Below, piece by piece: positions 17,084 to 25,035 of a stretch of DNA of 64,000 nt. How positions within the stretch are numbered: position 1 is the stretch's first letter; every line of letters begins with the position of its first letter. The position numbers were made by a program, and so were the translations under genes. This DNA comes from Myxococcales bacterium (GTDB taxonomy: Bacteria > Myxococcota > Myxococcia > Myxococcales > Myxococcaceae), in assembly GCA_020846875.1 (NCBI GenBank), contig JADLDB010000009.1, positions 1 through 64,000 of the forward strand. Reading direction: 5' to 3'. The notes beneath the pieces were generated by a model. It worked only from the letters and a program-made list of their open reading frames with translations, ran no database searches and had not been told where the DNA came from.

Positions 17084-18163
17084 TCATTCGACCTGCGCCG
17101 GCGTGGCCCTTTCCACCAGGAAGTCGCGCACCACCGGGTACACCTCGTCGGTGGCGTGCAGGCCCACCACCAGGTCGCCGTGGCCGTACTCCAGCGCGTG
17201 CCCGTAGCTGCGGCCGAAGAGCGCCAGCTGCTTGTCCTTCGTGGACAACAGCTCGAAGTAGTCGCGCGTCACGTCGGGCGGCGCCATCACGTCCACCGTG
17301 CCGCCCACCACCAGCACCGGCTTCTGCAGGCGCGCCACCGCTTGCCTGTAGTCCACCCGGGCGTCCACGCTGCGGAAGGCGTCGTGCAACAGCCAGTCGC
17401 CCATCTGCGCCATCACCCCACGCCACATGGGCGCGAAGACGTTCACCACCAGCCGCCGCTGCGCTTGCGCGCTCAGGTTGTGCAGGTTGGCGGTCAGGTG
17501 CGCCAGGCGCGGCGCCGGGACTCGTCCAGCGAAGGGGGCGATCAACGCCAGCGCGCCCGTGGCCAGTTGCCCCGAAGGCGACGCCAGCCACAGCCCCACC
17601 TTCACCAGCCTTCCCAGCGCAGGCCGGAAGCGGAAGTAGAGCGGCGAGCCGATGGTGACCACGCTGGCGATGCGCTCGCCCTCGGTGACCGCCGCGGCGG
17701 CCAGCCCCAGCAGCCCTCCCAGCGAGTGCCCCACCCAGTGCACCTTCTTCGCCCCCGACGCGCGCTGCGCCAGGTCCAGCAGCGCCGGCACGTCGAGGTG
17801 GAGATGATCATCGAAGGTGGCGTCGTGCGGCCCTTCGTGGGGCGCGCGAGACGCTCCGGCCCCCCGCAGATCCACGCTGAAGCAGTCGAAGCCGGCGCGA
17901 GCCAGAAACGCCGCCAGGTTCTGCGCGCCCTCGAAGTCCATGAAGCACGCGTTGTTGGCGAAGCCATGACAGAGCACCACCGCTTCCTCGAAGCGCCGGA
18001 CGGTGGCGGGGCGGTGCCAGACGGCCAGGGACCAGCCGTCGGCCGTGGTGGCGGTGAGCAGCTCCGGCCTGTCGCAAGCCAGGGCGTACCACCAGCGGAC
18101 CAGCGCCAGCCACAGCGCCACACCCGCCACCAGCAGCGCGCTGATCAGCAATACGCGGCTCAT
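17084..18163 (-). CDS. alpha/beta hydrolase, membrane-anchored
   Basis: The 359-residue protein starts with a hydrophobic helix (VLLISALLVAGVALWLALVRWW), probably an uncleaved anchor. The hydrolase fold follows: VVLCHGFANNACFMD (oxyanion region), the nucleophile elbow VGHSLGGLLG, and late acid/His candidates in VVGGTVDVMAPPDV and GHALEYGHGDLVVG. It resembles monoacylglycerol-lipase/PhaC-type enzymes, but the substrate is unknown. It starts only 24 bp from the divergent pssA, so both may share a regulatory region for membrane lipid metabolism. This is inference from position. Confidence 0.85.
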   Translation of the reverse strand: MSRVLLISALLVAGVALWLALVRWWYALACDRPELLTATTADGWSLAVWHRPATVRRFEEAVVLCHGFANNACFMDFEGAQNLAAFLARAGFDCFSVDLRGAGASRAPHEGPHDATFDDHLHLDVPALLDLAQRASGAKKVHWVGHSLGGLLGLAAAAVTEGERIASVVTIGSPLYFRFRPALGRLVKVGLWLASPSGQLATGALALIAPFAGRVPAPRLAHLTANLHNLSAQAQRRLVVNVFAPMWRGVMAQMGDWLLHDAFRSVDARVDYRQAVARLQKPVLVVGGTVDVMAPPDVTRDYFELLSTKDKQLALFGRSYGHALEYGHGDLVVGLHATDEVYPVVRDFLVERATPAQVE

Positions 18164-18187
18164 GCGACCGGGTATGGTGGGCGCGCC

Positions 18188-19021
18188 ATGAAGCTGCGCG
18201 ACCTGATGTTCGTGTTGCCCAACCTCTTCACGGTGTCGTCCATCTTCTGCGGCTTCTACGCGATGACGCTGTGCACCGGGGAAGCTACACCGACCCGGCT
18301 CTACCAGGCGGCCCTGGCGATCTTCTTCGGCATCTTCTTCGACGGCTTCGACGGCCGGGTGGCGCGCCTCACCCGGACGCAGAGCATGTTTGGCCAGGAG
18401 CTGGACTCGCTGGCGGACGTGATCACCTTCGGCGCGGCCCCGGCCCTGCTGGTGTGGAAGTGGGCGCTCGAGCCTTTGGGCCTCCTCGGCCTGGCGGTGG
18501 CCTTCCTCTTCGCGGCCTGCGGGGCCCTGCGGCTGGCGCGCTTCAACGTGCTGGCGATCCGCAACCCGGCCGGCGGGGGCGGAGGCTTCTTCGTGGGCAT
18601 GCCCATCCCCTTCGCGGCGGGCGGCGTCATCTCCATGGTGATCGCCTTCCAGAAGGCGCGGGGCGGCGCGCTGCCCGAGGACGCCCGCTGGCCGGTGCTG
18701 GGCGTCGTCACCTTCCTCGCGCTGCTGATGGTGTCCACCGTGCGGTACCGCACCTTCAAGGACGTGAAGCCTTCGCCGAAGACCGCCGCCCTGCTGGTGG
18801 GGATCCTCGCCGCCGGCGTCACCATCGCCGCCGTGTCCCACCCCGCGTGGGTGCTGGTGGCGTACTTCGGCCTCTACCTGCTGTCCGGCCTGGTGGAGTC
18901 GGCCTTCATGCTGCGCCGCTACTTCGCCGAGAAGAGGGCCACGGCTTCCCTCGCCGACGTCATCGACGAGGACGAGGAGGACGACGGGGAGCCTCCGGTG
19001 GACGAGCAGGAAGTACTCTGA
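18188..19021 (+). CDS. pssA: CDP-diacylglycerol--serine O-phosphatidyltransferase
   Basis: PssA makes phosphatidylserine, the precursor of phosphatidylethanolamine. The 277-residue polytopic protein shows the CDP-alcohol phosphotransferase signature DGxxAR-x8-G-x3-D-x3-D, here D55 G56 ... A59 R60 ... G69 ... D73 ... D77. It has several further hydrophobic helices and an acidic C-terminal tail (DEDEEDDGEPPVDEQ) that is not typical of the enzyme. No psd gene is adjacent. The alpha/beta hydrolase diverges 24 bp away, and the M16 pair converges eight bases after its stop. Confidence 0.95.
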   Translation: MKLRDLMFVLPNLFTVSSIFCGFYAMTLCTGEATPTRLYQAALAIFFGIFFDGFDGRVARLTRTQSMFGQELDSLADVITFGAAPALLVWKWALEPLGLLGLAVAFLFAACGALRLARFNVLAIRNPAGGGGGFFVGMPIPFAAGGVISMVIAFQKARGGALPEDARWPVLGVVTFLALLMVSTVRYRTFKDVKPSPKTAALLVGILAAGVTIAAVSHPAWVLVAYFGLYLLSGLVESAFMLRRYFAEKRATASLADVIDEDEEDDGEPPVDEQEVL

Positions 19022-19029
19022 CCGTCCAG

Positions 19030-20547
19030 TCAGTCCGCAGGCGCCCGGCTCAAGTGCGGCGTCACCAGCGTCCCCAACTGAAGCGCCTTCACCGCCGGGG
19101 CCACCAGGGCGCGCTCGCCGGACATCACCAACTGGAACTGCGCGGAGTTCGCCACCTTCTTCGCCAGCGGCTCGACCTCCACCAAGGACACCGCCCGCAG
19201 CGCCGCCGCGCGCTCGGCTACCGACGCCGTCTCGCCCAGCACCACCGCCTGACCGTACAGCGCCACCACGCCCGCCAGGTCGTCCACCGAGGCGTCGACG
19301 CCCGCCGCCAGGCAGGCGCGCGCCCGCGCCACCTCCGCCTCCACGAGTGGACTGGTGCTGACGCTGGCCAGGGCCGTCACAAAGGCGTCCAACCCTTCCT
19401 GCGTCCGCGTGGCGTCGAGCCGCGTGCACAGCAGCAGCGCGCGGGCCTGCTTGAGGCGCAGCAGCGAGCCGGCCACCGAGTAGGCAAAGCCGCCCCGCTC
19501 CCGCAGGCTCTGCTCGAGCCGCTCCGTCAGCACCGCCGCCAGCACCGAGAGCACCGGCGCCGGCCCCTTCACGTCGGACAGCGAGCGCGCCGCGCACACC
19601 AGCGTCGTCTTCGCCGGCCTCCTGGGGACGTAGGTGACCGTGCGGCGGGCCTGGACTCGCGGCGCGGCCAGCTTCAGCGCAGGCCGTCCCTTCCCCGGCC
19701 TCCAGGCGCCGAGGTGCCGGCGGACGGCCTCGATCATCTCCTGGGGATCGACGTCGCCGGCGATGAGCAGGGTGCTGCCCCGGGGTCGCAGGAGGGTGGA
19801 CTGCCGCTCGAGGAGGTCCTCCAGGCCCAGCTGAGCGACGCTGTCGGGACTGCCGTAGACCGGCCGCGCGTAGGGGTGGCCCGCGCCGAAGGACAGGCGC
19901 CCGAGGAACTGCTCCAGCGCGGCGCCGTCGGTCAGCTCCAGCTCCTCGAGTGAGTCCGCCACGCTGGTCGCGGCGGCCTCGAAGCTGTCCTCGCCGTGCC
20001 GGGCCTCTCGCAGCGCCCGGTTCAGCCAGTCGACGTAGCGGGTCGCGTCGCGGGAGAAGCCGTCGATGCCGAGCCACGCGCGGTCCTCCCCGACGTCGAA
20101 GCGAAGCGCGCCCCCCTGCTCCAGCACCAACCGCCGCATCGACTTCTCCGAAGGATCGACGCGATCGCCCAGGACGTCCTTCTCGTCATGCGTGGCGAGG
20201 AGGCCCGCCAGGGTGAACCAGGTGACGCCGGCCCGCTCGGGTGGATCGGCCGCCGCGCCGTCGGGGAAGAAGAGGCGCAGGCTGACGAGCGCCCGGGCGT
20301 GGTGCTCGACCACCACCACCTCGAGGCCGTTGGGCAGGACGGCGCGGGTGCTCCGGGGCTCGCTGCGAGGCGCGGCCGGCAGGGGCTCGGGCGGCTGGGT
20401 TCGAGTCCAACGGACCGGCGGTGGAGCCGCGGCGGCGGGTGGCTCGGCAGCGGCGGGTTGCTCGGCAACGTCTGTCCGCCGGTCGCCCTGGAAGAGCGCG
20501 CAGGCCGGGGCGAGGCCGAGGAGGAGCAGCAGGAGCGCGGCCCTCAC
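19030..20547 (-). CDS. M16-family lipoprotein lacking the zinc motif (inactive subunit)
   Basis: The 505-residue protein begins with a lipoprotein signal (LLLLLLGLAPAC, Cys at about 15), then a Pro/Ala linker, then an M16 fold (VLPNGLEVVVVEHHARALVS; TLLIAGDVDPQEMIEAVRRH). The HxxEH zinc motif is absent: the corresponding helix reads FTLAGLLATHDEKDVLGDRV. In the family, this is typical of the non-catalytic partner. The GTG start overlaps the stop of the upstream catalytic M16 gene (GTGA), so the two are likely made as a heterodimer. It probably acts in the periplasm or at the outer membrane. Confidence 0.88.
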   Translation of the reverse strand: MRAALLLLLLGLAPACALFQGDRRTDVAEQPAAAEPPAAAAPPPVRWTRTQPPEPLPAAPRSEPRSTRAVLPNGLEVVVVEHHARALVSLRLFFPDGAAADPPERAGVTWFTLAGLLATHDEKDVLGDRVDPSEKSMRRLVLEQGGALRFDVGEDRAWLGIDGFSRDATRYVDWLNRALREARHGEDSFEAAATSVADSLEELELTDGAALEQFLGRLSFGAGHPYARPVYGSPDSVAQLGLEDLLERQSTLLRPRGSTLLIAGDVDPQEMIEAVRRHLGAWRPGKGRPALKLAAPRVQARRTVTYVPRRPAKTTLVCAARSLSDVKGPAPVLSVLAAVLTERLEQSLRERGGFAYSVAGSLLRLKQARALLLCTRLDATRTQEGLDAFVTALASVSTSPLVEAEVARARACLAAGVDASVDDLAGVVALYGQAVVLGETASVAERAAALRAVSLVEVEPLAKKVANSAQFQLVMSGERALVAPAVKALQLGTLVTPHLSRAPAD

Positions 20548-21899
20548 CTCTTCACCTTCGGAGGCAGAGGCCGGCTGGGTCGAGCCTGCACGGTGAGCCG
20601 GGCGCCTTTGAGGGCGCGGGCTGCGCGCGTCTGGATGGCTTCGGCGGTGAGCTTCCAGTGGCGCTCGGTGGGCGGTACCCCGGGCATGGCGCGGGGCGGG
20701 AAGCGCTCGAGCCGGTTGAGCAGCCCGGCCCGGAGCGGAGGCGAGGACAGCGCCGTCATCAGCGCGCGATCGATGGCGTGCTGGGTCGCGACGACCAGAT
20801 CGACGGGCATCGGCGCGGCGGCGAGGAAGCGGAAGATGACCTCTGCGTTGGCCTCCGCCTCCTCCAGATCCACCGCGTGCGGCATGGTGACGTTCAAGAT
20901 GAAGATGGCGCTGTCGCGGAACTCCAGCAGCTCGGCGTCCACGCTCAGGCCGATCAGCTCGTCGGAGTAGATGGACAGGAGGGTCGCCCCCAGCGCCAGG
21001 GCCTCGGTGTACTCGTCGAGCGCCGCTTCCAGAGGCCAGGCCATGGTGACGCGCGGCCGGCGCGACACGCGCTCGTCGATCTTCACCTTGAGCATGCCGG
21101 GCAGGGCCGGCGTGGCGGGGGGGGCCTGGGCGGCCTGGCCGGGCGGCAACCGGCCCAGCGTCTTGTCGATCCACTCGCGCGCCACCTTCGGATCGAAGTT
21201 GCCGGTGATGGTGAGGACGCCGTTGGCCGGCACCAGGTAGCGGGCGGCGAAGGCGCGCACGTCCTCGACCCCGATCGCCTCCAGCGAGGAGGGCGTGCCG
21301 AAGACGCCCTGGTGCAGCGGGTGGGTCCGCGGGAAGAGCCGGGCCATCAGCACCTGCTCGCTGCGGCCGTAGGCGCTGTCTTCCAGGCGCAGCAGCCGCT
21401 CCTGCTGAACGATGCGGCGATGCCGGGCGAGGGCTTCCGGCGTGAGCAGCCCGGGCAGCGTGCCCAGGCGATCCGCGTTGGCCCACAGCGCCAGGGGCAG
21501 CTCCTCGGGAGGGACGATCAACCGCCAGGACAGCCAGTCCGCAGTGGTCAGCCCGTTGAAGTCCAGGGCGCCGCGGCCCTCCAGCATCGCGCGGTAGTCC
21601 GTGTCCGGCGTGTCCCCGGTGCTCAGCGCGTGCTCGGTGAGGTGCGCCAGCCCGTTCCGCTGCTGGGGCTCGTAGAGCGCCCCCGCAGCGAAGCCCAGGT
21701 CCACCACCACCTGGTTGACCGAAGGATCGGGGCTGAGCAGCACCACCAGGCCGTTGGCCGTGACGTAGCGCTCGTACTCCAGCGCCAGCGCTCCCGAGGT
21801 GCTCCGCCGGCCCACCACCTCCTGCCCCGGCTGTGTCAGAGGCTCCGCCGCGCTCGCCTGCGCCGCCACCAGCGCCACCATCGCTGCACCCCACGGCAT
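20544..21899 (-). CDS. M16-family zinc metallopeptidase, catalytic subunit
   Basis: The 451-residue protein starts MPWGAAMVALVAAQASAAEP, a signal peptide, so it is exported. It carries the M16 zinc motif HLTEH (86-90) and the distal Glu at 167 (QQERLLRLEDSA), 77 residues after the second His, as in active family members. The GTGA overlap couples it to the degenerate second subunit. M16 peptidases of this layout clip short peptides inside a chamber made by two halves. In the periplasm this could serve peptide turnover or precursor processing. The start ATG lies just inside a divergent gap to cinA. Confidence 0.92.
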   Translation of the reverse strand: MPWGAAMVALVAAQASAAEPLTQPGQEVVGRRSTSGALALEYERYVTANGLVVLLSPDPSVNQVVVDLGFAAGALYEPQQRNGLAHLTEHALSTGDTPDTDYRAMLEGRGALDFNGLTTADWLSWRLIVPPEELPLALWANADRLGTLPGLLTPEALARHRRIVQQERLLRLEDSAYGRSEQVLMARLFPRTHPLHQGVFGTPSSLEAIGVEDVRAFAARYLVPANGVLTITGNFDPKVAREWIDKTLGRLPPGQAAQAPPATPALPGMLKVKIDERVSRRPRVTMAWPLEAALDEYTEALALGATLLSIYSDELIGLSVDAELLEFRDSAIFILNVTMPHAVDLEEAEANAEVIFRFLAAAPMPVDLVVATQHAIDRALMTALSSPPLRAGLLNRLERFPPRAMPGVPPTERHWKLTAEAIQTRAARALKGARLTVQARPSRPLPPKVKR

Positions 21900-22011
21900 G
21901 AGGCCTCCCCGGGAAGGTGGGCAGTATGAGAACGCGCGCGAAGCTCCGCAACCGCCAGAAACACTCTGGCTCGCGCTGCCGGTCGCGAGCGTTGCTGCTA
22001 GAGCTTACGGC

Positions 22012-23253
22012 GTGCGCATCGAGACTCTCTGCACCGGCGACGAGCTGCTCACCGGCCTCATCAGCGACACCAACAGCCGGCACTTCCAGACGCGGTTGCT
22101 GGAGCGCTGCGGCCTCACCGTGGCGCGGGGCGTGGTGGTGGGTGACGTGCGCGAAGAGCTGGTGGAGGCGCTCGCCGCGGCGGCCGCGCGCTGCGACGTG
22201 GTGCTGGTGTCGGGCGGACTGGGCCCCACCTCGGACGATCTGACGGCGGAGTGCGCGGCGCGCGCAGCGGGCGTTCCCCTGGTGCAGAGCGCCGAGGCCC
22301 TGGCTCACCTCGAGGAGCGCTTCCGCCTGCGCGGCCTTACGCTGACCGACAACAACCGCCGCCAGGCGCTGGTGCCCGAGAGCGCGGAGGTGGTGCTCAA
22401 CCCCGAAGGCAGCGCGCCGATGTTCATCCAGCGGCGGGGGCGCTGCACCCTCTTCTTCGTGCCCGGCGTACCGGCCGAGTACCGGCACCTGGTGGACACC
22501 CAGGTGGTGCCGCGCGTCGCCGCGCTGGCCAAGCCGCCCTCGGTGCGGGTGCTCAAGGTGCTCAAGACGGTGGGCCTGCCCGAGTCGCACCTCGACGCGC
22601 GCGTCCGCCCGCTGGGAGAGAAGTACCCGGCGCTCACCCTGGGCTTCCGCACGCACCTCCCGGAGAACCACCTGAAGCTGCTGGTGGAGGCCCCGACGGC
22701 GGCGCAGGCGCGGGCGACGCTCCAGCAGGTAGAGACAGAGGCCCGGGCGCTCTTGGGCGCGCACGTCTTCGGCGCGGACGAGGAGACGCTGCCGGGCGTG
22801 GTGCTGGCGGCGCTCAAGGCGCGGCGTCAATGGCTGGCGGTGGCGGAGAGCTGCACCGGCGGGCTGGTGTGCGAGCTGCTCACCAGCGTGCCGGGAGCGA
22901 GCCAGGCCTTGTACGGCGGCGCGGTGACGTACGCCAACGCGGCGAAGACGACGTGGGCAGGCGTCCCCGAGGGCATGGTGGCGCAGTTCGGCGCGGTGTC
23001 GGAGGAGGTCGCGGCGGCGCTGGCCAGCGGCATCCGCGCGGCGGCGGGCGTCGCGTGGGGGCTGGCCGTCACCGGCATCGCCGGGCCGGGTGGCGGCTCG
23101 GAAGCCAAGCCGGTGGGCACCGTCTTCGTGGGCGTGGCGGGGCCTCCGGGCGTGGCCGTGCAGCAGCACCGCTTCCTCGGCGATCGCGAGCGGGTGCGGC
23201 GCTTCTCTGCGCACGCAGCCCTGGACGCCCTGCGGTTGGCGCTGCCGGGCTGA
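22012..23253 (+). CDS. cinA: CinA-family protein (nicotinamide-nucleotide amidohydrolase)
   Basis: The protein has 413 residues. The N-terminal MoaB/MoeA-like domain has LCTGDELLTGLISDTNS and the SGGLGPTSDD motif (COG1058). The C-terminal PncC domain has AESCTGGLVCELLTSVPGAS and AVTGIAGPGGGSEAKPVGTV, the signature of NMN deamidase. CinA salvages or destroys damaged NAD derivatives and is linked to competence genes in some bacteria; no competence gene is visible here. GTG 22012 is chosen because it matches the family N-terminus (VRIETLCTGDEL); upstream codons in frame have no better start. Confidence 0.95.
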   Translation: MRIETLCTGDELLTGLISDTNSRHFQTRLLERCGLTVARGVVVGDVREELVEALAAAAARCDVVLVSGGLGPTSDDLTAECAARAAGVPLVQSAEALAHLEERFRLRGLTLTDNNRRQALVPESAEVVLNPEGSAPMFIQRRGRCTLFFVPGVPAEYRHLVDTQVVPRVAALAKPPSVRVLKVLKTVGLPESHLDARVRPLGEKYPALTLGFRTHLPENHLKLLVEAPTAAQARATLQQVETEARALLGAHVFGADEETLPGVVLAALKARRQWLAVAESCTGGLVCELLTSVPGASQALYGGAVTYANAAKTTWAGVPEGMVAQFGAVSEEVAAALASGIRAAAGVAWGLAVTGIAGPGGGSEAKPVGTVFVGVAGPPGVAVQQHRFLGDRERVRRFSAHAALDALRLALPG

Positions 23254-23261
23254 GGGGCAGC

Positions 23262-23858
23262 TCAACCCCACTTGCAGGTGAACCGGGCCTGGGTCGCTTC
23301 CAGCGCGGCCAGCTCCACCGCGACCGCCTTGCCGCCTGCCGCCTCGACGGCGGCGTGAAAGGCAGTCGAGTAGGCCCGGGCGATGAGGTGGGGCAGCAGA
23401 CCCGGCGGGTATTCGAGCTGAAGTACGGCCTCGCCTTCGCCCCGAAAGCTGACCGAGAGCGTCATGCCCTGGTGAAACTGCGACCAGCGGCCCGCCGCGT
23501 TCTTGAGAAGAAAGCCGGGGGACACCACCATCATCAGCATTCGGTAGAGGGGACCGGTGAGCAGCCGGCGGTTGGCCCGCAGCGCCGCCGAGAGGAAGGC
23601 CTCGTCAGAGGAGTAGACGAGCCCACGCACGGCCAGCAGCAGCGCGGTCGCGTGGACCTCGGGAACCCAGCTCGAAGGGGAGAGCGTCTTCGAGAGCAGG
23701 CCCTCGAGGGGCGCCGGCACCTGGCCCTCGAGCCCGTACGTCGGCATCTCCTTCATGAACTGCTGCACCACCGACGCCTTCTGGAGCTGACCGGGGTAGC
23801 TGGCCAGGCCCGCGGGGATGCCCTGGAGGTACTGCTCCATCGCCGAGAGATCGCTCAC
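23262..23858 (-). CDS. unknown protein, possible DUF2378/TIGR02265 myxobacterial family
   Basis: The 198-residue protein has no signal peptide. The middle (FLSAALRANRRLLTGPLYRM followed by LMMVVSPGFLLKNAAGRWSQFHQG) has the feel of TIGR02265, a Myxococcales-restricted family of unknown function, with conserved R..FP/YP-like sites. The resemblance is by eye only. The end (GGKAVAVELAALEATQARFT) is amphipathic. It begins 55 bp from a large inverted repeat in the gap to the hydrolase gene upstream. Confidence 0.6.
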   Translation of the reverse strand: MSDLSAMEQYLQGIPAGLASYPGQLQKASVVQQFMKEMPTYGLEGQVPAPLEGLLSKTLSPSSWVPEVHATALLLAVRGLVYSSDEAFLSAALRANRRLLTGPLYRMLMMVVSPGFLLKNAAGRWSQFHQGMTLSVSFRGEGEAVLQLEYPPGLLPHLIARAYSTAFHAAVEAAGGKAVAVELAALEATQARFTCKWG

Positions 23859-23913
23859 CGTGGAACCCTCCTGGGCAGCGCGAGTGCGCCTGGTAGGCAG
23901 CGAGTATGGCAGA

Positions 23914-23997
23914 AGAGCTGCAGTGGCCGGCCCCGCACGAGCGCGCTGTTTCGTCTGGGGGGGTCCTGGTGATGGCGGAGCCGGCCGCTGCAGCTCT
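23914..23997. repeat. 18-bp inverted repeat around a 48-bp loop
   Basis: AGAGCTGCAGTGGCCGGC (23914-23931) is the reverse complement of GCCGGCCGCTGCAGCTCT (23980-23997), with a single mismatch that would be a G-U pair in RNA. On the minus strand the hairpin would start about 21 bases after the stop of the secreted hydrolase and end 56 bases before the next start. No U-tract follows the stem, so it is not a classical terminator. It could be an mRNA stabiliser or processing site, or a transposable-element relic. Confidence 0.7.
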
Positions 23998-24018
23998 CCT
24001 GGGGCTGCGCGCCTGAGA

Positions 24019-24942
24019 TCAGCGCACGTCGTGCACGAAGGCGTGCAGGAGCAACGCGAAGAACACCGGCCGCTCCCACTGGACCGCGTGTCCGGTCTCA
24101 GGCACGTAAAACACTTGGTGGTGCCACAGCGTGGGGAGCTGCGCCGCCAGTCCGCTCAAGAAGGCCGGGTTGACGAAGGCGTCGCGCTGCCCGGCGATCA
24201 ACGCCACCGGCACCGTCAGGGCTTTGATGGCCGCCACCTCGTCGCGAAAGGTGGGATCGAGTCCGGCCGCAGCGGTGGCGACCGCAAGTCGGATGCCTGG
24301 ATCGGCGCGGTACCCGGCCTGGAAGAACTCAGCCGGGATGCCGGGGTAGCCAGGGCGGAAGAAGGCCCGCACGTAGTCGTCGATCATCGGCTGGGTCAGG
24401 TTCGGCACGAAGCCGTACTGCACCGCGGCGCCGGCGGGGCTCTGCGCGGGTGACAGGAGCGGCGGCGGCAGCTCCGGCGCGAACCCCAGGGGGGCCGTGC
24501 CGATCAACAGGTAGCCCTTCACGTTGGGCAGCAGGTGGGAGGCCTGCAACACCAGATCGCCGCCCAGGCTCCAGCCGACCAGCACCCCTTCCTCCGCGTG
24601 GACCTCGTGCGCCGCGAAGGCGATCGCCTGCGCGAGGTAGCCCGCGCTGTAGGCCGGCGCGTCCTCCGAGTTCCCACAGCCGGGGAGCTCGACCGCGGCG
24701 ATGCGCAGCGGACCTGCGAGCAGCGGCGCCAGGGTGCGCGCGAAGTAGTCGGCCGAGGCGGTGTTTCCGTGCACCAGGAGGACTCCCGGCCCCTGCGTCC
24801 CCTGGCCCTCGTAGACGGCGAGGTGCACGCCTCCGAAGTCGAGGTACCTCGTCGGCTGAAGCGGAACGCCGCCGCCATGCGCCCAGGCCGCCGAGGCGAA
24901 CAGGCACGCCACCGCCAGCGTGGTCATCAAGCTCCGTCTCAC
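24019..24942 (-). CDS. secreted alpha/beta hydrolase downstream of the LuxR solo
   Basis: The 307-residue product has a clear signal peptide (MRRSLMTTLAVACLFASAAWA, cleaved before HGGG). The fold has the oxyanion region LLVHGNTASAD, nucleophile elbow VGWSLGGD (Ser125), acid GQRDAFV (Asp254) and His ETGHAVQWE (His285), so all three catalytic residues are present. GTG 24942 is preferred, with AGGGAGG five bases upstream; an earlier GTG at 24957 is less well placed. It lies 87 bp after the LuxR gene on the same strand, so it may be co-transcribed or controlled by it. The substrate is not known. Confidence 0.88.
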   Translation of the reverse strand: MRRSLMTTLAVACLFASAAWAHGGGVPLQPTRYLDFGGVHLAVYEGQGTQGPGVLLVHGNTASADYFARTLAPLLAGPLRIAAVELPGCGNSEDAPAYSAGYLAQAIAFAAHEVHAEEGVLVGWSLGGDLVLQASHLLPNVKGYLLIGTAPLGFAPELPPPLLSPAQSPAGAAVQYGFVPNLTQPMIDDYVRAFFRPGYPGIPAEFFQAGYRADPGIRLAVATAAAGLDPTFRDEVAAIKALTVPVALIAGQRDAFVNPAFLSGLAAQLPTLWHHQVFYVPETGHAVQWERPVFFALLLHAFVHDVR

Positions 24943-25009
24943 GGCAGCCTCCCTCACGGCGTGGAAATCACGCGCGAAGAGACGATGCCGCAGAGGCCTG
25001 CCCGCTCGA

Positions 25010-25035
25010 CAGTACGGAAACGCGTACCGTCACTG
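25010..25035. repeat. imperfect inverted repeat at the luxR 3' end
   Basis: CAGTACGG (25010-25017) pairs with CCGTCACTG (25027-25035), with one bulged base and a nine-base loop. It overlaps the LuxR gene's stop codon and precedes the hydrolase gene by about 67 bases. It lacks the T-run of a terminator, and its core (CAGT...ACTG) is not the CTG-N10-CAG pattern of classic lux boxes, so its role (pause site, attenuator or protein-binding site) is open. Confidence 0.35.

Noticed and set aside
17084-20077. 997-residue minus-strand frame over the hydrolase, pssA and M16 genes
   Set aside because: Only the segment from 18163 downward is protein-like (the alpha/beta hydrolase); the rest is antisense to pssA and out of frame with the M16 gene.
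23262-23858. assigning the 198-residue protein firmly to TIGR02265
   Set aside because: The resemblance is weak by eye; it is listed only as a possible family member.
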